Positions 22,521-35,200 of a stretch of 64,000 nucleotides of DNA are shown one piece after another. The notes beneath the pieces were generated by a model that made no database searches, was not told the DNA's origin, and saw only the letters and a program-made list of their open reading frames with translations. Source of the stretch: Symbiodinium natans (lineage: Eukaryota > Sar > Dinophyceae > Suessiales > Symbiodiniaceae); the NCBI GenBank assembly GCA_905221605.1, contig CAJNDS010000284.1, positions 62,001 to 126,000 on the forward strand, read 5' to 3'. A program made the translations under genes and the position numbers. Each line of letters opens with the position of its first letter. The stretch's first letter is position 1.

Positions 22521-25500
22521 GGGATGAAACCTCGAACCACGAATCCCATAACCCTTGGGCCTTACGAACCCTAAGCCCGGAGCCCAACAGCACAGCAAAA
22601 CCCGCAAACCTCCACCCGCACACACACCCTGAACCCTACACCCTAAACCCTACACCCTAAACCCTAAACCCTAAACCCTAAACCCCAAACCCTAAACCCT
22701 AAACCCCGCTCTCGCCAGTTCCGCCTTCGAGGATCAGGGAACGCCCCAAGCCGCATCCTTCGCAGGACTCCCCGCCCGGGGGAAGGTAACTGCCCAGTGG
22801 ACATTGCTTCTCCTTGGCTGGGAGCAGACTCTGGGGCCTTCAGTCGCTTCATGGGCTGATAGGGTTTAGGGTTTAGGGCTTGGAGTTTAGGGTTTAGGGC
22901 TTTGGGTTTAGGGTTTAGGGGTTTAGGGTTTAGGGTTTAGAGCTTGGCAGACACGTCAACCCCCCCACTCAGCTGGAAAACGTTTCCGAGAGCCTCAGAG
23001 CCGCGAGTAGAGGAGGAGTCGCGTTGTAGCTGGGAAAGGTCGTCTGGGCCGCGTCGCGGAGGTCCCCAGCGAGCTTCCTATATTCCCTGTAGAACCTTTA
23101 AAAAAGAGTCCCTTTTGGTATCCTCTTGGGTTTTATATAAACGAAAAAAAGAAACAATTCCCAAGGGGGATATGGCTTCAGGGAAATCGAGACGTTCGAG
23201 GTGTCCCGGGTGTCCAGCGCTGCTCCCAGAAGGAGACGCAGGGCTTGGCCCCCCTCCTCGCAGGTTCCCTAAACCCTAAACCCTAAACCCTAAACACTAA
23301 ACCCTAAACCCTAAACCCTAAACCCTTGGGCGGCTTGGCCCCCCTCCTCCCAGGTCCCCTGGATCACCGCGACCGGCACCTCCAGGGACAGCAGCCGGTC
23401 GAGGGCCTCCTTGTCACTGATATGAAAATTAGAAGAAGAACAATAATAAAAATAATAGTTGTAATAAAAGTAATAATCAAAATAATGACACGAATAATAA
23501 TTGGTATTTTTTATTATACAATAATAACAATAGCTCCTTGTCACTGACATCCGGCATGTTCGTGGGGTTGTTGAAGACCATCCGCAGCTGCTGGGTCTCC
23601 GGCAAGTACTGGAAGCTACTGACATGCGGCCCCGAGGGGAAGACGTGAACACGGAGGTGTCCAAGCCCTTCCCCCTGTGAGGCACACAAGCCGAGTGGGT
23701 CGCAGGCGTCGTAGAAGACGTCCACGTCGCGCCGGCCGCCCAAGACGTCGCAGAACTGCAGGACTCCCCCATACAGGGACACCTCCACGGAGTCACCCTC
23801 TGAGAGGTAGCCTAGCTGGAACACCAGCGCATCGCCGTCGACGTCCGTGGCTTCCAAAGAGATCTCTGCGCACTCGTGCTCCCGCATGCTGTGGTGCAGC
23901 AGGGACGCCTTGATGGGAAAAGGAGAGGGGAGGTGTGTTGCTGCGTTGGCGCGGCCCATCAGCGAGTTCATGTTCGGGAGTTGGCCGAGAGCTTCGAAGT
24001 TCACACGGCCGGACTGATCGTTTAAGCCGAAGCACCGGGCGGAGCTGTTCATCAGTCGCCGGTACTTGCAGCTCTCCTCATCGTCGGTGTCGAAGGTGTA
24101 GTGCAGCAGAAGGTCCTCTTCCCGCACGGCGGCACCCGACGCCACAGCTTCGACCTCCGAAGCAGTGAGCTCCGAGCCATACACCCTGAAATCATCAAGG
24201 ACACCGCGGAAGAAGTTCGACGGAACCATCTGCTCGGATGAAGGTGGGTCATCCTCAGCATGGCGCGAGTGAGCGCAGGGCAGATGACGGGCGGGTGTAC
24301 CAGAAAATTGACACTACGAGGAAGCTCCCACCGCACGCCCACGCCCCGACGTACCTACAGTTATGTCTATAGTATCTATACTTACCATATACATATGTGC
24401 ACATTTATATCTTTGATTCTTTGACTTCATGTTATACGTGAGGGACAAACCGAGGTAGAAGAAAGCTAGCCTACAGTCATGCTGATATGGACCCATCCAT
24501 GATCCAGCTGGCTCGTGCATCGGGGACTTTGTTGCTTCTTCTTACGCCTCTCCCCCCCTCTCCCTCCCTCCCGCGTCGATGTGTCTGCATTGCCCGTGCT
24601 TAGGCTTAGTCCTTTGGCGATATTCGCTGCGTTCTATCCTCGCTCTCTGCTTCTCCATCCCGCCTTCCGTCTTCTCTGCTTTCTTCTCTATTCGTCCCAC
24701 GCCTCCCCGACATTTTCCCTCGTCCATCGGTTTAGGGTCTAGGTTTCTTTTTTGGGCTGTCGCCACCCCCCCCCCCCCAACTAGGCCTATCAACTGTGGC
24801 CCCACATCAGAATTGATGGCACCATAGAGTTGGCAACTTGAGCGTTGGGTGCCGTCCTCCTACTGATAGTGATTTATATCTCTGCCCTAAACCCTAAACC
24901 CTAAACCCTAAACCCTAAACCCTAAACCCTCAGAGAGCGGCAAGAAGCCGAAGGTGCTGGATCATACTCCGCTGCCAACTCCCAGGGTGTCAAGTCTTGC
25001 GCGTAGCCTTGTGGGTGCAGGGTTTAGGGTTTAGGGTTTGGGGTTTGGGGTTTAGGGTTTAAGGTTTCGGGTTTAGGGTTTAGGGCTTCGGCTTTAGGAC
25101 CGAGCCTTGCCTGCCGCTTGAATTTGCTTTCAGAACCCGTAACTCCTACCTCGTTATAGGTCGGCTAAAGTTCCTGCACAGGGCTTCATGGCCCTAAACC
25201 CTAAACCCTAAACCCTAAACCCTAAACCCTAAACCCCTAAGCCGCACAAGCAGAGTTTGCTGCGTCTCGACGCAAAGGAGCACCCTGGGATGCACTCACC
25301 GATGTCGTCCGACTGTGCCATCAGCTTGCCGTTGCGGTACGCAGCAAAGCGGATGCGATGCTCCGTGCCTGGTTTGGGGGGGTTTAGGGTCTAGGGTTTA
25401 GGGTTTAGGGTTTGGGGTTTAGGGTTTGGGGTTTAGGGTTTAGGGTTTAGGGTTTAGGGTTTAGGGTTTAGGGTTTAGGGTTTAGGGTTTAGGGATTTGG

Positions 25501-28500
25501 GGTGTATCCTGGCCTTTGCAGAGGTTGAGGGTCTAGGGATTGGGGTGTATAGGGTTTTCGGATTGGGGTGGAAAGGGTCTAGGGACTGGGGTGTCTAGGG
25601 CTTATCCCCCTAAACTCCACAAAGCGCGCCAGAATAGCCCTGAAGCCCCTAAACCCTAGACCCTAAACCCTGAACCCTAAACCCTAAACTCTAAGAAAGC
25701 GCCTGAGGCCACACACTTGGCGGTGACGGTCATGTGATGCGGCTCGAGACGCGAATCCCGAATCTGCTTGCCAGTCATCCCGGTCTCCAGTACGAACGTG
25801 TCGTCTGGCTCGCGTGGGAAGTTGATGAACCCTGGCCGCCCTGAGAGGAATTAGGGTTTAGGGTTTAGGGTTTAGGGTTTGGGGTTTGGGGTTCAGGGTT
25901 CAGGGTTCAGGGTTCAGGGTTTAGGCGCTGCGTTCTCCAGGATTTTGGGCTTGGGGCTTTGGGTTTAGGGTTTAAGGGAGAAGAAGACCTTTGGGTGTGA
26001 AGGGGACTTGCTCCCAGCAGGTTATTATAAGCTTCGACCCGAGGTAGAAGACCGTTCTGGCAGGGATGTTTGTCATGCTCATGGTTTGGAATGTGAGAAC
26101 CAACAGCCCGAGCCTGACGAACACTTCCACAAGAAACTGTACGCGCCGCCGTGGAAGAAGAGGAGGATGTAATTTTCTGCGTCCTTGATCCAGTGCCGGC
26201 CGACCATGCACGGTTCCGAGGAGGTTGTATCGGCCTTCATCCACAAAGAGAATGAGAATTCGTCCTCCTGCGGCGTGTGGCCTAGTAGGGCATATCCGCT
26301 CTGCCCATCTGTATGCATGGCCCGCGCAGCGCCAGCCACCGGGTGATGATTCTGGCGCACCCGCACATGCAGGGTTCCGGTGGCTTGCAGAATCACACCT
26401 CCGACGTCGGCGCTTACGTGGAAGTCTGAAACGTCAAAGCCGGGCCTTTGGGGCATGTAGGACACGTAGCCACAGAGCTGGAAGAGCTCCGCCGAACGGT
26501 TTTCAGACAGTGGGATGGAGGGACTCATCAGAATACCAGTCGAGAGGGATTGCGGGAAAGTTGCGGTCATGACCACCCCGTCCGCAAACTCATCCATGCT
26601 GGCGCAGATCTGGATGTCCTGCACGCCACTGCCTCCGAGCACACCACAACCCTGACAGCCTGAACCCTAAACCCTAAACCCTAAACCCTAAACCCTAAAC
26701 CCTAAACCCTAAACCCTCTAAATGCTGTAGCAAGCCGACAGCCTGAACCCACCAACGGGCACCCTGAACCCTACAGCCCAAACCATGCCAAACAGGTAGC
26801 CCAGAGCACTGGAAGGGTGTAGGGTTTAGGGTTTAGGGTTTAGGGTTTAGGGTTTAGGGTTTAGGGTTTAGGGTTTAGGCTTTAGGGTTTAGGGTTTAGG
26901 GTTTAGGGTTTAGGGTTTAGGGTGAGCCCCTTCACCCTTTCGGGTTAAGGGTGTTATGGATGGGGGGTGGCTAGGCTTTTGTCGGGGTTTCATGGAGCTT
27001 CCTTATGGGGCGCAATCAGTAACTCAATCGAGGGTTTGATGGGGGGCTTAAGGACCCTAAACCCTGAACCATGAACAAGTTAGGGTTCAGGGTTTAGGGT
27101 TTAGGGTTTCGGGTCTGGGGTTTGGGGTTAAGGGTTTAGAGGTTAGGTATCCTGAAGTTTCAAAATTCCTTTGCAGCCAGGTCACCCAACCCCACGTCGA
27201 CGACCACGGGACCTCCGAGGCCTGGCTAAACCTTAAACCCGAAAAGCCTAAGATGGTTTAGGGTTTAGGGTTTAGGGTTTAGGGTTTAGGGTTTAGGGTT
27301 TAGGGTTTAGGGTTTAGGGTTTAGGGCTTAGGGCTTAGGGCTTAGGGTTCAGCATCTCAAGTCCAAGAGTCAAGAAATTGTTCCAGAAACATACCCACCC
27401 ACCCAAAGAATCCCATAATAAGAAAAGATTTCACTTATAGAACGACCTTGCCCAGTAGCAAAATGACCTTGCCGAGTACAAAAAAATGACCTTGCCCAGT
27501 AAACACATGACCTTGCCCAGTAAAAATAAGACCTTGCCCAGTAAACAGTGACCTTGTCCAGCAAAAAACATGACCTTGCCCAGTAAAAATATGACCTTGC
27601 CCAGCAAAAGAGTTACTGGGCAAGGTCATTTTTTACTGGGCAAGGTCATTTTTTCTGGGCAAGGGGGGTCATTTTTTCACTGGACAAAGTCACTTTTTTG
27701 CTGGGCAAGGTCGTCTTTTGGACCGAACGACCTTGCCCAGTAAAAAATGACCTTGCCCAGAAAAATGACCTTGCCCAGTAAAAACATGACCTTGCCCAGT
27801 AAAACGGCGACCTTGTCCAGTATCTCCCCAACATTCAAATTATATATGAAAGAGAGGCTTAGGGGTTTAGGGGGTTAGGGTTTAGGTTTTGGTGGTTTTG
27901 GGTGTAGGCGTGTTAGGCAAGATGCAACGGGGTCTGGTGGGGGGGCATTAGGGGTTTCGGGTTTATGGGCCAGGGCTCGGGGGTTGAGAGCTGGAGCTTA
28001 GGGTTTAAGGTTTAGGGTTTAGGGTTTAGGGTTTAGGGTTTAGGGTTTAGGGTTTAGGGTTTAGGGTTTAGGGTTTAGGGTTTAGGGGGTTTAGGGTTTA
28101 GGGCTTAGGGGGTTTAGGGGGTTTCGGGGGTTTGGGGGGCTTGGGGGCCTTGGGGGGCTTGGGGGCTTTGGGGGGTGTTAGGGGGTTTAAGTTTAAGGTT
28201 TGAGGGTGGGGTTTCGGTTTCAAGGGGCAAGACCAAGGCAAGCCTACGCATCACCCTGGCCAAGACAATGCCGAAAGCCCTAAGGGTTTAGAACCCTAGA
28301 ACCCTAGAACCCTAAACCCCAAACCCCTAGAAACCCCTAAACCCCCAACCCTAAAACCCGAAACACACCAACACCCCAGAACCCCAAACCCTAAACCCTG
28401 AAAATCCTAAACCCCCCAAAACCCTGGAACCTCAAATCCGAGAACCCTAAACCTTAAGCCCCACAACCCTAAAACCCCTAAAACCCCCCAAAACCCTGAA

Positions 28501-31500
28501 ACCTAAAACCTAAAACCTAAACCCTAAACCCTAAACCCTAAACCCTAAGCCCTAAACCCTAAACCCTAAACCCTAAACCCCAAACCCTAAACCCTAAACC
28601 CTAAACCAAACCCTGCCCTGCCTGGCATCGGGGAGGGCACCCACGTGGGAGTCTTGAAAAGGACGCCGGCTCCAAGTAGTGCTCCGGGCGGGCTTTCCTG
28701 GGACCCGAATGGGGGTTTGGGGGGTTTAAGGTTTTGGGTTTAGGGTTTGGGGCTTAGGGTTTAGGGTTTAGGGTTTAGGGTTTAGGGTTTAGGGTTTAGG
28801 GTTTAGGGTTTAGGGTTTAGGGTTTAGGGTTTCAGCTGAGCATCACTGAAGCAGGGGCTCTAGGGTCTGGGATGGGGCTTGTAGGGCTCAGGCGACGCAA
28901 GCATTGGGAAGGGATGCTGGAAGCTGCACTGCCATTGATGCTGGGGTGCTTCGGGCTGAAGAAGGGCGAAGGGCTTAGGGTTTAGGGTTTAGGGTTTAGG
29001 GTTTAGGGTTTAGGGTTTAGGGTTTAGGGTTTAGGTTTAGGGTTTAGGGGGGTTTCTGGGGTCTTTGTGTGGTTTAGGGTGAAGGGTATAGGGTCTAAGG
29101 TGTAAGGTTTTTAGGGGGTTAGAGGCGCACAAATAGGGGTCTGCCCTGAACTTAGGGTTTCGGGTGCGGGGTTTAGGTGTTAGTGTTCCTCCTCTCAACC
29201 CAAACACCAAACCCTAACCCCCAAGCCCCCCCAACCCCCTACACCCCAAGGAGACATCAAACCCTAAACCCTCAACCCTCAACCCGAAACCCTCAACCCG
29301 AAACCCTAAACCCTCAACCCTAAACCCTCAACCCTAAACCCGAAACCCGAAACCCTCAATAACCGGGCATCGTCTGGCATGTCAAAGCCCAGATGGATCG
29401 TCAAGTTGGTGGCATCAAGCCCCTGGAGGTTGAATAATAACCTGGCTTCGGAGGGTTTTAGGGTTTAGGGTTTAGGGTTTAGGGTTTAGGGTTTAGGGTT
29501 TAGGGTTTAGGGTTTAGGGGGCTTTCTGGGAGGGTGAAGGGTAGAGGGTCAAAGGTGTAAGGTTTTTTGGGGGACACCAATAGGGGTCTGCCTAAATACT
29601 CAACCCTAAACCCTAGACCCTAAACTCTAACTCCTAAACCCTAAACCCTAAACCCAAACCCTAAACCCTAAACCCCAAACCCCAAATCACTGCAGAACCG
29701 CCACCTGCTGTCACGGATTTCCTGAGGGCTGCGAATACAACTCCACACGCGGATCTCGTCCATGACTCCGCCGAAGGCTCGGTCATCGGTAACCTGTGGC
29801 TTTAGCTTGGGGTTTGGGGTTTCGGGCTTAGGGTTTAGGGTTTAGGGTTTAGGGTTTAGGGTTTAGGGTTTAGGGTTTCGGGCTTAGGGTTTCGGAGGGC
29901 TGCTTTGGGTTCAGGAGCCCGCAACGTTGAACTCAAGAATCTGACCAAGACGGGAGCGAGGCACATACTGGCCCAGGATGCGTCCGAAGCGCCCTCCCAG
30001 CGTCCATGGGAAGGCCATGTACTGATCCGCAATCGCCCGCATGTCCTCCTCTGCTAAGGCTCCTGTGCCAACGCTGTCGCCATTGACATACACCGCGTAG
30101 TCGCCATCCTTGCTGAGTGACATGGCCCAGTGGAAGATCTCGGAAGGAGCTGGGGACCCCATGAAGGAGTCCACGGTCGCCGTCGAGGTGTGAATCTCTG
30201 CCCCAAGATCCAGTATGGACCTGAGCCAGGCGTCTATTGAAACCGTGGGGCTTGTACGGCTTCAGGGGGGCTTTAAGGCTTAAGGGTTTGGGTTTTGTGG
30301 GGGGGGGGGGGCCGGCGTGGATGATGATGAAGCCCGGCGACAAGATAATGCCGGTCGCTGTGTTTTGGGAGAGCATCACCCCATTGACGTTGTATGCTGC
30401 TAAAGCCTGTCCGCCGCCATCCTGGCCACGAGGGGCAACTGAAACAAGGGGGCTGAGGATGTTGAGACAATCCACAAACCCTAAACCCTAAACCCTAAAC
30501 CCTGAACCCTGAACCCTAAACCCAAAAACCCTAAACACAAGAACTTACACCCTACAAGCCGTCAGGGGGTGCCTTCCAGGGGAACCTTCCAGGGGGAACA
30601 CTAAAGCCTCCCTAAACCCTAAATATCCCCCTAAATCCTAAACCCTAAATCCCTAAACCCTAAACCCTAAAACCACTAAAACCACTAAACCTCGGGTCCT
30701 TCAGATCCAATGGCTGGGCCCAGAACTCGATCGTGAAAGGCGGCAACGGCATGCGGTCAAATCTCGGCGGCTGGGGAGCTTAGACAAGGATTGAGGGTTT
30801 AGGGCTTAGGGGTTAGGGCTTATGGCTGCTGTTCTTTGCTGCGTTAGGGCCTGGCCTAGCAGCCACACGCAGGCGTTTTTTTCTGCTTCAAATGCCGAGC
30901 CTACGCTCTGAGCACAGCCTGGAGATTCTTCTCTCCGACCCTCCGAAGCTTCGAGGTTCTTTGTCTGGCTGCAAGTTTCCCATGTTTTCGAGCCTGGGGA
31001 TGTCTATTTCTCAAAGCAGACAGTCAAAGCTTGCCTGAACCTGGTATGTAAGGACATGTAACGAGCCTTGCTTGACACTGCCTGCACGGGATGTGGCTGA
31101 GCTTGCTACGAAACTTGCAGCATCAGCACCCCCACAGGCTCAGCCGAAGTGGGGCTGGTGCAAGAAGTGCTCATATGCTGCTGACTAACCCTCAGCCCAA
31201 CGGCTTTACGCACGGTTGGAACTTGGAACGGGGTTACCATGCTAATTCAGGGATTCCTTTAGGAAACTATCTGTTTCACTATGCATCTAGCCCTAAACCC
31301 CAATAAACCCTAAATCCTAAACCCTAAACCCTAAACCCGACACCCTAAACCCTAAACCCTTCGCGGACACCGAGAAGCAACACGATGTCGTCAACACCAT
31401 CGAAGCGGAGACCCCAGCCGGCGTTGCCGACATGCAGCCGGGACGGCTCTGCTGCCAATGCTGCGATCGCCTCGGACTTTCAAAGGCTGCGGTATGGGGT

Positions 31501-32192
31501 TTCGGGTGTGGCCGATTCAAAGAAGTGGTTTGCGCAAGTTGCATGCGACATACCCCCGGTCATGAGGCCTGCTTTGCTTGCTGCCATGGTGACTTAGTCA
31601 AACTCAGTTCACATTTTGAGGAAAAACCGTGTTTTCTGAAAGCTCTTTACCATGGTAACATAAGCGAAATTCCTGAAACCTGCTCAAGGCAATGTTGAAC
31701 AGTGGAAAGAGTGCCGGTTTATGTTCTGGGTCTAATTTTGGAGTTTCTGGGGCCGAATGCGAACCTACCGTTCTGATCTGTTTCGCAGCAGTTCCACAAA
31801 TCCCTCTGATGGACGAGTTGCTAACGCCAGGCTGGTGCAGAAGAGCGCCATGGACGTTTCAATTGACGAAGCATTAAGTTAAACACATGACCGGCAATCG
31901 TCCTTGCCTTGGGCCACAAAGCCTCAAGCATCGGCACATCCCAAACCCTAAACCCTAAACCCTAAACCATGAGCAGCGCCCTCGCCCGAGCAGAAGAACG
32001 GCTTGGGATCTTTAACGTTGGGTTTGGGGTTTTTGGGGGCTTGGGCTTTGGGGCTTGCGGGTTTTGGCGCCCCCGCGGATTTGGAACAACCCACAGGCCC
32101 ACATGCCCCTGTCGGCCAGTTTCTCCTGTGGCGAATTCCATTAGCGTTCTTAGAGGTTTGGCTGGTGTCTTTTACGGTTTAGGGTTTAGGGT

Positions 32193-32238
<46 letters not shown>

Positions 32239-35200
32239 GGTTTAGGGTTTAGGGTTTAGGGTTTAGGGTTTAGGGTTTAGGGTTTAGGGTTTATTTGGGG
32301 AGTTTGGGGAATTTCGGGTTGGGGATTGAGGAGGAGGCCTCGCTCGACTTTACAACCGGATTGGGGGGTGTAGAAAAGGATGCGAGCAAATGTGCCACTT
32401 ATTCACGAAATCTTGGTACAACCTCTGCGGTTCACGCCAGCATTTCCTAGACCCTAAACCCTAAAGCCTAAACGCTTCACCCTAAACCCTAAACCCTACA
32501 CCGCAAACCCCAAGCCCTAGACCCTAGAACCTAGATCCAACTGAAGCGCCCCGACGCCGTTTTCTAACTTTCGGGCGACTTTGGCTCGATGATGCCGGTG
32601 GCCACACCTTTGGCCATGGCCCAGTGGTCGTAGAGGACCCAGACCTCGGATCCAGAACAGCACAGGGCCCCCTAAACCCCAAACCTTAAACTCGAAACCC
32701 TAAACCCTAAACCCCCCCAAACCCTGAACCCTACACCAAGCCTCAGACACCGAACATTCCAGACGCATGCCGGGGCCTAAATATTTTCGCTTCCCGACAT
32801 TCCAGGGCCCCGAACTCCCGCTCCCAACACGGAACCTCAGACACCCGCCTAGGAAAGGCCTCCTTCGAGGGGGCTTCGGATCACCCGAATGCCTGTAGCT
32901 GCGCTATATCAGGAAGCAAGGAAACCCTAAACCCGCGAAGGTCAAGACGAGGTTGGAGCGCAAGCGGGAGTGGGGCTCAACAAGTCGGGGCGTGCGCCTG
33001 GCTGCTTTTGCACCAGCGCACCCCCTCAATGAGGCACCCTACACCCTAAACCCTAAACCCTAAACCCTAAACCCTAAACCCGAAACCTGCCACGATCAGC
33101 GCTGGGGGCCTCTCGGCTGTGGACCCAGAGCTGTGGGTCGCCATCAGGAAAGTAGCCTGGGCCGCGACTAAGGACTGCAGGGTTCAAGTTTAGGGTTTAG
33201 GGTTTAGGGTTTAGGGTTTAGGGTTTAGGGCTTTAGGGTTTAGGGTTTAGGGTTTAGGGTTTAGGGCTTAGGGCTTAGGGCTTTAGGGTTTAGGGTTGTG
33301 TACTATTGCCATGCAAAGAAAGCCGCACTACGTAGCGTCTAAACCTTTTGCGACAACCTCAGATCATCTAGCTCCTTCATCTAGCAAGCCAGTAGCCCAG
33401 GTTGGCGGAGTACCAGCTTGCGGCCACTTCTCGCCCCTGGCTGTGGACCACCGACGACACACCTGAGGCAGATTTGCCGGGCATCGCTCGTCACCCGAAA
33501 CAAGGCACAAAGAACCTTTGGTTGTGTGCCCAGAGTAGTGGGCACAGCTACGGTGGGGTAGCACAGGATCCCAGAAGTATGAACCCGAACACGGGGCAGC
33601 CCCCCCCCCGCCTGAGAAGAGATTCAGGGAGGCTCCTTCCGATCGGTTCTGTGGCCAGTCCTTTGCTGCTCATTCGAATTCTGGCACAACTTCGCGGCGT
33701 TTGGTGGTCTTTCGCGCGATGGGATGCGGACCCCCTAAGCCCCAAAGCCCCACGACCCTATGAAACCCCAAGAAAGGCTTAGACCGCCACAGGCTCCAGG
33801 TCGTACGGTGCCATTGCTGGCGCCACTGCAGATTCAGAAAACGGTGTGGCCCGCTGCCCCAGGAAGGTCTGAACGGTGCCTAAGCTGCATTAGTCGGCAT
33901 TGCTGTTGAGGCCTCACATGGATCCGGCGCAAGTAGTATGGTATGCTTCGAACCTTACCTAAGAGCAGGCGAAACTCTCCGGGTGATGGGCTAAGCCCAG
34001 GCCCCTCCGAGCCCTTATGCTCTTGACGCGATGCGCCTGGGTTCGGGTTACTCCCATGACTTCATGGGCCTGAGTTTGATTCCCAAGACTTGAGGAGGGT
34101 ATCAGGGCGGCCTGGGCCTTGAGTGAGGTTTGGGGGAGTTTAAGTGTCCAGAGGTTTGGGGGAGTTCAAGTGTCCAGGGCACTTCTCCCCAAGACCCCGA
34201 CCTCTCAAACTCCTCAGCCCCAAACCCCGAAACCTTAAACCCCCCAAAAATCCTAAACCCTAAACCCTAAACCCCATATGCCCCTAGCAGATTGGCAAAG
34301 GTGCGCGTCGCCCTTCGGAGGTGGTCCGGGTGCGCCAGGACGACCAGATTCCGGGGCTTCGGCCGCTTGGAGGCCTCCTGCACCATGGCCTGAGGATGAG
34401 AGTCGTCTTCGGGTATTTAGGGTTTTGGGTTTAGGGTTTCGATTTCAGGGCTTAGGGCTTAGGGCTTAGGGCTTAGGGCTTAGGGCTTAGGGCTTAGGGC
34501 TTAGGGTTTAGGGTTTAGGGTTTAGGGTTCAGGGGTGTAGAGTGAGCCTTAATTCATCTCTAGGTCTCAGCAGGGCCCTCTTGCATGAAGCCTGGCTACC
34601 CTCGCACCCTCTCCCCTTTTGAGGCTTCAAGTTGAAGGTCGGGGGGGGGGGGGGGGGGGGGGGGGGGTTTTGGGTCTAGGGGCCTCCAGGATCTGTACGG
34701 TGTTCATGTAGAGCCCCGGCGCGCCCGCGGGATGAACTCGATCTGCCGGCACTCGGCCCGATCGATGCAGCGCCGCGGCGATTTCCCACTGGGCGTAGAC
34801 CTCCAGTGGACAGCTTTCGCAAACTTGGCCCTCAAATACAGTAGTCGAATGCGGCAGAAACCCCCCTGTTGAAAAAAGTACCCTTTCGGAGACCTCCATC
34901 TCATTGCATGGTTAGGCAGCCGCCTCGACATGTGCGGAGGTGTTGCAGAACTGCTCCACTGTGGAGGTCAGGAGCTCATTGCTTGGCCCGGGGAGCGGGC
35001 AGTCCAGCAATGTGCGGCAGCTCGGCGTCGCGTCGAAGGAGAACGCCAGCAGCGCCAGCGGCGGCTCCGGAGTCGGCTGGGGCACCGGAGCCTTTTTGTC
35101 AAATAGGGTCTCGAGCTGCTTCTAGCCCCCTTGTAGCTACTTTGCAACCAGAAGCAACAAACCCGAAAACGCTTGTAAGGCCCCCTAAGACCCCTAACGA

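Noticed and set aside
24515-24827. Overlapping open frames on both strands near 24.5-24.8 kb
   Set aside because: C/T-rich low-complexity DNA with no matching exon frame; treated as intron between LamG exons.
27443-27822. CRISPR array
   Set aside because: Units are contiguous without unique spacers, one block is inverted and there are no cas genes; the host is a eukaryote.
34275-34400. Separate DUF218 gene
   Set aside because: Only one short peptide resembles the family; the rest of the domain is absent nearby.
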